A stretch of 57,974 bases of DNA from Bacteroidales bacterium Phil6 (GTDB lineage Bacteria > Bacteroidota > Bacteroidia > Bacteroidales > F082), in the NCBI GenBank assembly GCA_002633315.1, contig NWBN01000018.1, positions 1-57,974 on the forward strand, given 5' to 3'. The first letter of the stretch is position 1; each line of letters begins with the position of its first letter. This document shows, one piece after another, positions 7,068-16,706 of this stretch. The translations under genes and the position numbers were made by a program. Below the pieces are notes generated by a model. It ran no database searches and was not told where the DNA came from. It saw nothing but the letters and a program-made list of their open reading frames with translations.

Positions 7068-9385
7068 ATGAAAAGTATTTTTACATTGTTACTATGTTTT
7101 ATAGCATTGACATCATTTTCTCAAAATGAGTTGAAAGAATTAAAGGCACGCCTTGTCGATGAAAATGGTGCAGCTGTTCAATTTGCAAATGTATCCTTGA
7201 AATCGGCATACAATGACAGCATCATTTCCGGAACGTCTTCAGATGAAAACGGGAACTTTATTTTCAATGTTGAAGAAGGAAGATATATTCTCTTAGCCAC
7301 AGCCATAGGTTATGAACGTCTTTCAATATATTGTCGACCGTCCGACCTTGGCGATTTGACTATGCCTCAAACTTCCGAGATATTAGACGATGTTGTGATA
7401 CAAGGTTCTCGTATTGAAGAGACGCCTCAACATTTTGTCATACTTCCCGATCCTACAGAAGTTGAGATTTACGGTAAAGGCATCAATTATCTCAACATGT
7501 TGCAACTACCCGGATTGAAAGTCAATATGGCAAAAGAGACAATCAGCATTGACGGTGGAACTCCGGTATTTCAAATCAATGGCAAAGAGGTTTCATATCA
7601 AAGATTTATCAATGTAAGTTCAGAAAAGATCAAACGAGTCGAGTACAGTAATAATCCGGGAATACGTTATTTGGACAAAGGGGCAACAGGGATTATCAAT
7701 ATTGTCTTGAAAGAAGTTGAAGACGGAGGCTCTATCAGTGCCAATGGCAAGACCGCTTTCAATACCGGTTTGTTGACGGTTATGTTTTAGGAACATACAA
7801 CAGAGGAAAATCTGAAATATTGATACAATATAATGTCAGTCATCGAAATTATGATGATGTACCTTACGAATTGACAGACAAATACATCAATGAAAACAGA
7901 ATGGTAAAGCGCCAACAGACGATGAATTTTCCGTTTTATTATACCACACATAACATTATGGCTGAATATACTTATCAGGCTAATGACAGTACATTTTTAA
8001 TCGTGTCGTTGAGAGATAATATCAATAATAACAATTGGACAGGTGACGGAATGATGATGGAGAGTGATAATGGCATCATAGATACAATAACAATGAACAG
8101 AATTAGAAGAGACAAGGCGAACATGCCTGTACTCGATTTGTATTTCAGTCGCAGGATGAGAAATTTTCAAAAGATTGAATTAAATGTTGTCGGCCAATAT
8201 TCAAATTCTTTTTATGAAAACAAATTAATATACAACAATATTTCAGACTCTCTCCTGGAGGAATATCCTACCTATATTGAAAATCATGGATATTCTGTCA
8301 GCGGAGAGGCTATGTACACAAAGTCATTTGACAATTCAGAATTATATCTCGGACTTCAATATCAACACAATTTCGCTCATAATGATTATGTGGTCTATGA
8401 AGAAACTTCGTCCATGAATAAGGATAATGTTTATGCATACTCACAGTATGTCACCATGTTGGGAAAAAGAGCAAGTCTTGTCCTTGGAACCGGAATGAAG
8501 ATATTTGTCGTCAATGATGGCATGAACAAACAAAATTACATCAAAAATTTAAGTACAGTCAAATTAAACTGGATAATTAACAGGAAATTATCGATGTCAG
8601 CCGTAGCAAATTTAACTCCGAATCTTCCTTCGCTCGGAGCACTATCTACCATAATGCAGCGTACCGATGATGTTGAAGCCAATGTAGGTAACCCTGATTT
8701 GAAACCGTATTATTCATTATTGAGCAAATTAGTACTTGTTTATAATAGTCAAAAGAGTTTGTATGCCATAGCGACAGCAGGATATTCCTATCTGTTCAAT
8801 CCAATAATATTTACATATCATTATGATCCGGGATTGAATTTGTTCATCAACTCTCCTCACAACAGCGATTATTTCAACAGTATGTATTTTAATGCAGAAC
8901 TCGGAATGAGAAAATTGTTTAAATTCCTTTACATATCACTCAATGGTACGTTGAGCAGAGATGAATCCAAAGGAATTGATTTTCATCATGAACATGTAAA
9001 TTTCTATAGCAGCGTTGATGTACAGGCTGTTTGGAATAAATTCAATATAGGATGTGAATTCGATATTACTCCGAAAATTTCACTGTATGGCGAGAATCTG
9101 TCTTATAAAGACATGTCACAAGATATTTACGCGCAATACAAATTGAAAAATTTATATATAACATTGACATGGCATTGTCCGTTCAACAAAGAAGGATATA
9201 AATACGAATCAGAAGGCTTGTCAGCAGTACACCCGTACAGGCATGTCAACTGGACTGCAAATAACGGCAATATGCTTGTGCTCGGTTTGTCGTGGAACAT
9301 CAACTACGGCAAGTCATTCAGCAAAGGTAGGAAGTCACTCAATAACGGAGGTTATGACGACGGTATGATAAAACCGGGAGAATAA
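7068..9385 (+). pseudogene. TonB-dependent-receptor-like outer membrane protein, interrupted by one frameshift
   Basis: The start at 7068 gives a clear signal peptide (MKSIFTLLLCFIALTSFSQ). A carboxypeptidase-regulatory-like fold (about residues 25-95) and a plug-like domain (about 105-225; LPGLKVNMAKETISIDGG, INGKEV, RVEYSNNPGIRY, GATGIINIVLK) follow. The frame stops at 7790, but the other frame is open across the break and continues without loss of homology from GYVLGTYNRG through a beta-barrel to 9385. One missing T in the run at 7769-7771 explains the shift (TTT where TTTT would restore frame). The repaired protein would be about 772 aa, right for the outer-membrane beta-barrel family with this plug. 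No SusD-like partner is adjacent. It is either a recent inactivation, a phase-variable homopolymer or a sequencing error. Confidence 0.8.
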
Positions 9386-9782
9386 TTGAAGATACTGATT
9401 ATTTGTTTAAACTGTTTTGCAGAATGTCATTCAAATTTTATCAAGGAGTCTTGCTTTTATGTGTATGCAAGGTTGTAGAAAAAATATGGATGAGAATCAT
9501 TGGATGTTTTCCGAGTTATGATAAATTAAAAGACAAAACTTCTCTTTTTATAGTTCATTGTAATCGGAATCGTTTTGCAGACGTACGTAAGTTATGAATA
9601 GGAAAAGTGTTTGTTTTGTTGTAAGTGATTGGATATTTTTATAATTTTGCATGTGTTGCAACGATTGATAAGTTGTAATAGAATAACCACGTTATGGTGG
9701 ATTTGGAAAATAGATGGTTTGAATAAACGGAATTTACTATAATGTCGATGTGGATTTGATAATGATGTTTTAATATAAAATT
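9386..9782. other. intergenic region with the promoter of the dehydrogenase gene
   Basis: No convincing gene: a 64-codon frame inside it has no features and poor composition. TAATTTTG at 9642-9649, with a TTG about 20 nt upstream (9619-9621), is a plausible promoter. It would give a leader of about 130 nt containing two short potential hairpins (GCAAC...GTTGT near 9658 and CCAC...GTGG near 9690). Confidence 0.45.
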
Positions 9783-10697
9783 ATGAAGATAGTATTTTTG
9801 GAACCGTTGGGTGTTTCTGTTGACAGTATAGAAAGAGCGACAAATGTTTTGAGAGACAGAGGTCATGAGGTGATAATATATTCGGACAGGATACCTGAAT
9901 TGAATAAGGAGAGAGCATCTGATGCTGATATAGTCGTTGAGAGCAACATGCCGTTGGATAAGGACTTTCTTGATGCATGTCCCAAATTAAAGATGTTGTC
10001 CATAGCTTTTACAGGTTTGGATCATATTGATTTGGAAGAATGCGAGAGGAGAAATATCACTGTAATGAATTCAGCAGGTTATTCAACACAGGCTGTCGCT
10101 GAAGAGACTATATGTATGATGATAGGATTATATAGACATATAGTTGAAAATGATTCTATTACACGTAGGTGTTGCGGTAAATCCATTGTTCCCGGAAGAG
10201 AGATTTCAGGAAAAACGGTTGGAATAATAGGTATGGGTGCCATAGGTTGCAGGACAGCGGCTTTGGCTCAGGCTTTCGGCTGTAAAATTATTGCTTGGAA
10301 CAGAACTCCTAAACATATTGACGGTGTAAGATTTGTGGAAAAAGACGTATTGTTTAAAGAAGCAGATATCATAGCTTTGCATCTTGCACTTAATGAAGAA
10401 ACACGTAATTTTGTCACAGCACGTGAGTTGTCAATGATGAAAAAGGATGCCATAATAATCAATGCTGCAAGAGGACCTGTCATTAATGCCAATGATTTGT
10501 CCGAAGTTTTGAAAAGCGGCAAGATTGCCGGGGCTGCTCTCGATGTCTATGACAATGAGCCTCCCCTGAAAGAGGATAATGTTTTGTTATCGGCACCTAA
10601 CACTTTGTTGTTGCCTCATATAGGTTTTGCTACAAAGGAAGCTTTTGAACTGCGACTTGGCATAGTGATAGATAATATCCTTAAATATTTGGGATAA
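9783..10697 (+). CDS. D-2-hydroxyacid dehydrogenase, NAD-binding
   Basis: NAD(P)-linked oxidoreductase of the D-isomer-specific 2-hydroxyacid dehydrogenase family, interconverting a 2-oxoacid and its D-hydroxyacid. The 304-aa protein has the two-domain layout: an outer catalytic lobe, a Rossmann lobe opening with VGIIGMGAIGCRTA (GxGxxG) and the catalytic triad region with Arg in NAARGPVI, Glu in YDNEPP and His in LPHIGFAT. Substrate cannot be read from the sequence; phosphoglycerate, lactate, glycerate and hydroxypyruvate enzymes share these motifs. The N-terminus lacks the ACT domain of long SerA forms. It appears monocistronic, between long intergenic stretches. Confidence 0.9.
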   Translation: MKIVFLEPLGVSVDSIERATNVLRDRGHEVIIYSDRIPELNKERASDADIVVESNMPLDKDFLDACPKLKMLSIAFTGLDHIDLEECERRNITVMNSAGYSTQAVAEETICMMIGLYRHIVENDSITRRCCGKSIVPGREISGKTVGIIGMGAIGCRTAALAQAFGCKIIAWNRTPKHIDGVRFVEKDVLFKEADIIALHLALNEETRNFVTARELSMMKKDAIIINAARGPVINANDLSEVLKSGKIAGAALDVYDNEPPLKEDNVLLSAPNTLLLPHIGFATKEAFELRLGIVIDNILKYLG

Positions 10698-11109
10698 CCG
10701 GTTTTTGATTTTAAGTCTTTTAGTAATTTGTTTTCTGTTTTGAAGGCAAATCATGCGTTTGAATAACTGTAATTTTATTACAGATACTTTGTTGTTGTCT
10801 CGAAAATATATGTAAAATTTCTTTTAATATATTTATAATCAAATCATTATATGTTGATTGTTGATAAGTGTCGGAATATATGGCACTTTTGTGATAACAG
10901 TTCTGAAGAATAATTTATTGAATAAGATACCAATGTCGTTGTTTCTATATATATGAAATTGGAAAACAGTATTGTTTGTTGCAAAATTATCGATTCAAGT
11001 CCTTGAAAAAGCGAAATTTGAAACGAATAATGTGTAATGTACATAAAATCAATATATTATGTATATAAATAATTTCTATGAGGGTTAATTTACTCATTAT
11101 AAAATTTGT
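10698..11109. other. AT-rich intergenic region
   Basis: No coding frame or RNA gene recognised on either strand. It ends at the promoter of the EamA gene. Confidence 0.55.
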
Positions 11110-11117
11110 TACTTTTG
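11110..11117 (+). promoter_or_regulatory. -7 promoter element for the EamA transporter gene
   Basis: TACTTTTG fits TAnnTTTG. The start point would be near 11124, about 20 nt before the ATG at 11145. An in-frame ATG at 11106 would lie before the transcription start and is therefore disfavoured. Confidence 0.55.
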
Positions 11118-11144
11118 TGCCCCGAATTAGAAGATGGTATTATT

Positions 11145-12065
11145 ATGAACACAAAATTCAGGGGATATTTATGCGGAATTATAGCTGCTGTTTGTTATGG
11201 AACGAATCCATTGGGAGCCAAGTTTCTGTATATGGATGGAATAAATACAGATACGGTGTTGTTTCACAGGTTTTCTTTGGCTGCAGTGATAATAGCGATT
11301 ATTATGATGGTAAGAAATATTTCTTTTAAACTTACCAAAAAAGAAATAAAAGTGTTGCTTCCTCTTGGTGTTTTGTTTGTAATATCTTCATTGACATTAT
11401 ATTACAGCTTTATTTATATGGATGCCGGTGTGGCTTCAACATTATTGTTCGTTTATCCGATGATGGTTGCAATAATCATGGCATTGTTTTTCAAGGAAAA
11501 ATTGACTGTAGCAACAGTGTTTTCTATTGTCATGGCATTTGCCGGAATAGCCTTGCTCAATGAATCTGAAGGAAATTCCCCACAAAGTACAATAGGTTTT
11601 ATTCTGGTAATGCTTTCTTCCTTGAGTTATGCAATATATATTGTGGTAGTCAACAAAACTGAGGTTAGGATGCCATCTATCAAAATGACGTTTTATGTGT
11701 TAATAGTCGGGGCTTTTGTGATTTTTTTACATTCCATGTTTGATAAGGAGACACATTTGCAGGTTTTGACAACAGCAAGAGAGTGGATGTTTGCTTTAAT
11801 GCTCGCCGTTCTGCCTACGATATTGTCTTTGGTATTTATGAATGTTTCCATACGAGATGTGGGTTCTACGCCTGCAGCCATTATGGGTGCCTTGGAGCCG
11901 TTGACGGCTGTTGTTATTGGCATTGCAGTTTTTCATGAGGTATTTACTTTACGTTTGGGATTGGGAATTATTCTGATATTATCAGGTGTTTTGCTTGTTG
12001 TAGCCGGAAAAGCAATTCCCACAAATAGATTTATTCACCATATAAAAAGACGAAGCGTGAAATAA
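11145..12065 (+). CDS. EamA-family (DMT) inner membrane transporter
   Basis: Ten-helix drug/metabolite transporter, made of two five-helix EamA repeats, in the cytoplasmic membrane; exports small metabolites such as amino acids or nucleosides, substrate unknown. From MNTKFRGYLCG the 306-aa protein opens with a helix containing AAVCYGTNPLGAKFLY, typical of the first EamA repeat. The second repeat starts near SLSYAIYIVVVNKTE and contains the conserved PAAIMGALEPLTAVVIG segment. It ends in a basic cytoplasmic tail (HHIKRRSVK). Monocistronic as far as can be seen. Confidence 0.88.
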   Translation: MNTKFRGYLCGIIAAVCYGTNPLGAKFLYMDGINTDTVLFHRFSLAAVIIAIIMMVRNISFKLTKKEIKVLLPLGVLFVISSLTLYYSFIYMDAGVASTLLFVYPMMVAIIMALFFKEKLTVATVFSIVMAFAGIALLNESEGNSPQSTIGFILVMLSSLSYAIYIVVVNKTEVRMPSIKMTFYVLIVGAFVIFLHSMFDKETHLQVLTTAREWMFALMLAVLPTILSLVFMNVSIRDVGSTPAAIMGALEPLTAVVIGIAVFHEVFTLRLGLGIILILSGVLLVVAGKAIPTNRFIHHIKRRSVK

Positions 12066-12431
12066 AATGTTTTGGATGATATTTGTAAATACGGAAATGT
12101 AGTTCTTTCTTAAACTTAAATGATTAATAAAATATTACCGGACTTTTTTCAAAGAAATTCAGTGAATACAGATTATTATATCTCTCAGATATTGAAAAAA
12201 TATTAATGAAAATAATGAATTTCGTACTTGATTGCAGTACTCTCTACATTATCAAAAGTATCTTGAAAATATTGTTGCATTGTTTTGATATTGAAAAGCA
12301 AATTATAGAATACAACTTATTGAAACCTGTTGCCATTTCTATAATTTGCACATCGATTAATCAAATTCAAACAAAAATTATTGTAAAACTACAAATTGTC
12401 GTTTTCAATACTTAAAAATATATTGTCGATT
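12066..12431. other. AT-rich intergenic region between convergent genes
   Basis: It separates the EamA gene (+) from the metal permease operon (-). No gene, RNA or strong terminator is recognised; a 69-codon frame inside it has only AT-driven composition. Confidence 0.5.
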
Positions 12432-13655
12432 TTATTTTCTGCCGATATATTCGAATCCGATTTCCTCCACAGCCTTTTTAACGGCTTCGTCATCTGGATA
12501 GCCTTTAACGGATGCTGTTTTACTACCCAAGTCAACAACAACATCCTCGATATTGTCAAGTGCTTTAATAGCCTTTTCTACTGAGGCCTTACAATGGTTG
12601 CAAGTCATTCCGTTGATACGGTATATGATACTGCCATCATCTTTAACTGTTTGTCTATTAAATAATTTCATGATAAAAGCATTTATAAGTAATAATACGA
12701 ATACTGAAGCTGAAATAATCTCTATCCATGAAGGAGTGACGCTATGGTTACAGCTTATTGCATCTGACAGCATGCTGTTGTCGAACCATGAACGTGGCAA
12801 CAAATAATCTATAAATAGTCCGCAAGTTATTGAGCCTATGATTATGGAAATGAGATAAAACGACAATTGTTTTTTACCGAGTGATTTACCTATCACCAAC
12901 ATGGACGCTATGCTTGTTGCAGGACCGGCAATAAGGAACACTAAGGCTGTTCCGGGAGACAGGCCTTTCATCATCAAGGCGGCGGCAATAGGTATAGAAC
13001 CCATGGCACATACATACATGGGAATTGCTACCAATAAGACAATCAACATGGTGATTAAAGGAGGAAGATTGAGAGAAGTAAAGAATGAGTCGGGGACCAA
13101 TACAGTTATCAAAGCACCGATTATCAAACCTAAGGTGAGCCATTTTCCCATGTTTTGTATTAAATCGACGAAACTGTAGCGCAGCAGTTCGATGAGTTTG
13201 TTTTTAAGTGGAGTTTTTACGGAACAAGATGAATTATTGTGAACGACTATTTCATCTTTTGAGAACCATGTAGTTACCATTCCACCGGATAGAGCTGTCA
13301 ATAGAGCTACGACAGGTCTTATTATAGCAAAGGGTAGTCCCATAAGAGAATATGTTGCAATAATCGAGTCAATTCCGGTTTGTGGGGTAGCAATCATGAA
13401 AGCGACAGTGGCTCCTCGCGAAGCTCCGTCACGACGTAATGATATTGCAGTAGGTATCACACCACAAGAACATAGAGGAAGTGGTATTCCTAATAATGTC
13501 GCCCATAAGACTGATTTGAAATTTTCCTGTGACAAATGTCGTTCGAAAAATTTTGATGGAACGAATACATGTAACAGACCGGCAACAAAAAAGCCGAGTA
13601 AAAGATACGGTGCCATTTGGCACAACATGAATAACAATGTCTGAAGAAAGTTCAT
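12432..13655 (-). CDS. SO_0444-type metal efflux permease with C-terminal HMA domain
   Basis: Membrane permease of the DUF318/ArsP-like group fused to a heavy-metal-associated domain, the layout known as the SO_0444 Cu/Zn efflux family. Residues 1 to about 335 hold the helices, with the conserved PLCSCGVIPTAISLRRDGAS and ATPQTGIDSI in the first half and CAMGSIPIAAALMMKGLSPG in the second. The last 65 residues are an HMA fold with GMTCNHC, giving metal-binding Cys352 and Cys355. It overlaps the upstream small gene by 4 nt and lies in one unit with feoB, suggesting control of an intruding soft metal alongside iron uptake. Direction of transport and metal are inferred from the family. Confidence 0.87.
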   Translation of the reverse strand: MNFLQTLLFMLCQMAPYLLLGFFVAGLLHVFVPSKFFERHLSQENFKSVLWATLLGIPLPLCSCGVIPTAISLRRDGASRGATVAFMIATPQTGIDSIIATYSLMGLPFAIIRPVVALLTALSGGMVTTWFSKDEIVVHNNSSCSVKTPLKNKLIELLRYSFVDLIQNMGKWLTLGLIIGALITVLVPDSFFTSLNLPPLITMLIVLLVAIPMYVCAMGSIPIAAALMMKGLSPGTALVFLIAGPATSIASMLVIGKSLGKKQLSFYLISIIIGSITCGLFIDYLLPRSWFDNSMLSDAISCNHSVTPSWIEIISASVFVLLLINAFIMKLFNRQTVKDDGSIIYRINGMTCNHCKASVEKAIKALDNIEDVVVDLGSKTASVKGYPDDEAVKKAVEEIGFEYIGRK

Positions 13656-13843
13656 AATGGTTTGTTTATTTCATTATTATTTTTTAACGGACAATTGTAA
13701 CAACCGTCGTGATGACATTTGTTACAATTAAAAATTTTACTTGAGCAACATGAGTTGCCTTTACATATCTTTTTTATCATTAAAATAAAAAAGTAAATAA
13801 CAGCAGCAACAACAATGATAAATACTATGATATTTTGAATCAT
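13652..13843 (-). CDS. FeoB-associated Cys-rich small membrane protein
   Basis: The 63-aa product has one N-terminal transmembrane helix (IIVFIIVVAAVIYFFILM) followed by a short tail rich in Cys and His: C-x4-CC, CNKCHHDGCYNC. Proteins of this form regularly follow FeoB in Bacteroidota and Firmicutes and are named FeoB-associated Cys-rich membrane proteins. A role in metal hand-off or sensing at the transporter is proposed for the family but not established. It begins 3 nt after the feoB stop and overlaps the next gene by 4 nt, so it is translationally coupled. Confidence 0.85.
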   Translation of the reverse strand: MIQNIIVFIIVVAAVIYFFILMIKKICKGNSCCSSKIFNCNKCHHDGCYNCPLKNNNEINKPL

Positions 13844-13846
13844 GAG

Positions 13847-16333
13847 TTATGATATTAGAGAACCTATCTGATATACTAAAAAAGATACAGTCCAAGCTAA
13901 GCCTGTGCTGTAAATCATGGAAAATACCGCCCATTTCAAGCCTGCTTCTCTTTTTATTGCGGTCAAAGCTGCTATGCATGGGGTACAAAGCAAAACAAAG
14001 AGCATTAATCCGTATGCCACTAAAGGAGAGAATACGGTTTTTCCGGCATATTTGCCATTTTTCCACGTTTGTTTCTGTATCAACTGTTCCATATTATCAT
14101 TTTCATTATAACTATCCTCAGCCTGATAAAACACTGCCATTGTCGAAATGATAACCTCTTTTGCGGCAATGCCTGTGACAAGACTGACACCAATACGCCA
14201 GTCAAAACCAAGCGGACGTACTATTGGTTCAATAAAATGACCAAAACGTCCAATATAAGAATTCTCACTGTGTGTAGCAGCATATAATCGTTTCAATCTG
14301 TCAATCTCTGCGATTTTATCTGCTTCGCTGATATTGTCGTCCGATTTGACATTTTCTATATTTTGTTCTATTGCTGTCAATTTTTCATTAGTTCTCGGGA
14401 AATATTCCAATGCCCATATTATAATAGAAGCAACTAAGATGATGGTTGCCATTTTCTGAAGATATTGAACGCTTTTATCCCACATGTGTATTAAGGTATT
14501 ACGCATTGTTGGGATTCTGTATGGAGGCAGTTCCATGACGAACTGTTCTGATTGCCCCTTGAAAGCAGTTTTATTAAGTAAAAAGGCTGTTAAAATGGCA
14601 AAAACTACGCCAATGGCATAGATACTTAATAATATCAAGCCTTGATGTTTTTTGAAAAATGCAGCGACAAACAACAAATAAACAGGTAATCGTGCTGAAC
14701 AGGATATAAAAGGCGTAGCAAGTATTGTTACAAGTCTGTCTTTCTTGTTTTCGAGAGTACGTGTTGCCATTATGGCAGGTACAGTACAACCGAAACCTAT
14801 AATGAAAGGAATGAATGACTTGCCATGAAGCCCGATTTTATGCATCAGTTTATCCATTATGAAAGCTGCTCTCGCCATATATCCAATATCTTCAAGTATG
14901 GAGATAAATAAAAACATTATCAAGATGTTAGGAAGAAAGACGAGGACACCACCCACACCGGCAATGATGCCGTCGATGATGAGGTTGTGCAGTATGCCTT
15001 CATTAATCCATGACCCTACAAGGTTGCTGAACCAGTTGACTCCCATCTCAATCCATTTCTGAGGATAAGCACCTACGGTAAATGTCGTTTGAAACATTAT
15101 CCACATGAACAATACCAATATTGGAAATCCCAACCATCTGTTGGTTAATATGTCGTCTATTTTATATGCCGACCAGTTTTCATTTGTCTTTCCTTGAGTG
15201 TATGTCTCTTTAAGTGCTCCTCTGATAAAAGCATAACGGGCATTGGTTATAAGAGTGTTTACATCTTCGTCGTATGAACGTTCAAGCGACTGACGACGTA
15301 TCTCCGCTTCTTTGAGAATTTTGTCACAATCTTTCAGATTCTTTATTTCGTCTATGGTAGATTGCGTGTTGTCCAAAGTAGTGATGGCGATATATCTTGC
15401 CGGGTATTTGTTGATTATGTCTTTGTCTTCTTCAATAAGTTTTTTTATTGGAATAATAGCGTTCTCAATATCTTTGCCATAATTGATATGAATGTGTTTT
15501 GTCAGGTTTTTCCTGTTGTTGTAAACATCGATTATAGTCTGTAACACATCTTTTATGCCAGAACCTTTTGATGCTGTTGTCGGCACTATTGGTAACCCGA
15601 GCATTTTACCCAACGCTTCATAATCTAATTTATCGCCTTTGGAAGTCAATTCATCAAACATATTCAATGCCATGACGATGGGGATATTCATGTCAATAAG
15701 TTGTGTGGTAAGGAAGAGATTTCTCTCTATATTCGATGCATCAACGATGTTGAGAATCATATCAGGATTGTTATGTGTCAGATAGTCACGTACATAACGT
15801 TCTTCTGGAGAGTACTCTGTTATGGAGTATGTACCCGGAAGGTCAACGAGACGTATGGTATAGCCATTATGATAGAAAGTGCCTATTTTAAGGTCAACGG
15901 TGACGCCACTGTAATTGCCGACCTTTTCTCTAAGTCCTGTTGCATGATTGAAAAACGATGTCTTTCCGCAATTAGGGTTGCCTATAAGTGCTACAGTGAT
16001 GGTATTGCTCTGGTCTTTTATGGTTTCAGAGATGCGTTCTTCCGTCATGACACCGTTATAATCCGTTTCATTGACATATTCTTTGTTGACTTCTACGACT
16101 TCGATTTTGTCAGCTTCGCTTCGTCTTAATGACACATGAGCCTGCATCACTTGATATTCAACAGGGTCGAGAAGAGGGGCGTTTTTAATGACTGTGATAG
16201 TCTCTCCTTTGACGAATCCCATTTCCATAAGACGATGCCTTAACCCACCATGTCCGTTAACTCTGATTATCACGCACTTGGTGCCGGTCTTCATCTCTGA
16301 AAGATTAATTCTCTTTTCACTGTTGATATCCAT
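13847..16333 (-). CDS. feoB: ferrous iron transporter FeoB with N-terminal FeoA domain
   Basis: GTP-dependent Fe(II) uptake across the inner membrane. In this 828-aa protein an SH3-like FeoA domain (about residues 8-82; RLMEMGFVKGETITVIKNAP) is fused ahead of FeoB, as is common in Bacteroidota. The G domain follows, with P-loop GNPNCGKT at 118-125, G3 DLPGTYS and G4 in ALNMFDE; then come the helical bundle and two Gate regions with conserved cysteines (GFGCTVPAIMATRT, FISCSARLPVY). A hydrophilic insert rich in Glu/Lys interrupts the membrane part near residue 660. First gene of a three-gene operon; a TAACTTTG element lies 36 nt upstream. No Fur box was identified by eye. Confidence 0.96.
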   Translation of the reverse strand: MDINSEKRINLSEMKTGTKCVIIRVNGHGGLRHRLMEMGFVKGETITVIKNAPLLDPVEYQVMQAHVSLRRSEADKIEVVEVNKEYVNETDYNGVMTEERISETIKDQSNTITVALIGNPNCGKTSFFNHATGLREKVGNYSGVTVDLKIGTFYHNGYTIRLVDLPGTYSITEYSPEERYVRDYLTHNNPDMILNIVDASNIERNLFLTTQLIDMNIPIVMALNMFDELTSKGDKLDYEALGKMLGLPIVPTTASKGSGIKDVLQTIIDVYNNRKNLTKHIHINYGKDIENAIIPIKKLIEEDKDIINKYPARYIAITTLDNTQSTIDEIKNLKDCDKILKEAEIRRQSLERSYDEDVNTLITNARYAFIRGALKETYTQGKTNENWSAYKIDDILTNRWLGFPILVLFMWIMFQTTFTVGAYPQKWIEMGVNWFSNLVGSWINEGILHNLIIDGIIAGVGGVLVFLPNILIMFLFISILEDIGYMARAAFIMDKLMHKIGLHGKSFIPFIIGFGCTVPAIMATRTLENKKDRLVTILATPFISCSARLPVYLLFVAAFFKKHQGLILLSIYAIGVVFAILTAFLLNKTAFKGQSEQFVMELPPYRIPTMRNTLIHMWDKSVQYLQKMATIILVASIIIWALEYFPRTNEKLTAIEQNIENVKSDDNISEADKIAEIDRLKRLYAATHSENSYIGRFGHFIEPIVRPLGFDWRIGVSLVTGIAAKEVIISTMAVFYQAEDSYNENDNMEQLIQKQTWKNGKYAGKTVFSPLVAYGLMLFVLLCTPCIAALTAIKREAGLKWAVFSMIYSTGLAWTVSFLVYQIGSLIS

Positions 16334-16368
16334 ATTGTTGACTTGGTTATAACATGATTTTTATTTTG

Positions 16369-16376
16369 CAAAGTTA
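16369..16376 (-). promoter_or_regulatory. -7 promoter element for the feoB operon
   Basis: The minus strand reads TAACTTTG, matching TAnnTTTG, 36 nt before the feoB ATG. No clear -33 element is visible. Confidence 0.5.
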
Positions 16377-16632
16377 ATGACAATTATTCATTTTTTCATC
16401 ATTAATAATGGTGATAAATTGCAAATAAAATCCTTATTTGTAGGTATGATATGTGTCTTTGTAAACCCGATTGCGATATTTCTTACCGGTTAATTTATTA
16501 CAATGTGTTTAGGAACACAACATTTGATATGTTTGATTGTGTGCAAAAGATTTTGTTTGTATGATTATAAAGTGAGTAGTTGTTTTTATGATAATAGCCA
16601 ATATTGATAAGATAGTTTATGATAATATTTTA
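16377..16632. other. intergenic region upstream of feoB
   Basis: AT-rich spacer between the feoB promoter and the terminator of the upstream porin/exporter operon. No gene recognised. Confidence 0.5.
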
Positions 16633-16673
16633 GAATTAGAAAAAGAAAGTGTGTCAAAAGATATTTGACACAC
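16633..16673 (-). terminator. Rho-independent terminator of the porin/exporter operon
   Basis: GTGTGTCAAA (16649-16658) and TTTGACACAC (16664-16673) form a perfect 10-bp stem with a 5-nt loop. On the minus strand it is followed by TTTCTTTTTC. It lies 34 nt past the exporter stop. Confidence 0.85.
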
Positions 16674-16706
16674 CACCGCTCTATTATTAGTAAATAGTTT
16701 GTTTTT

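Noticed and set aside
9403..9597. 64-codon frame after the TonB-type gene
   Set aside because: No promoter, no recognisable motif, and Cys/Phe-rich composition typical of chance frames.
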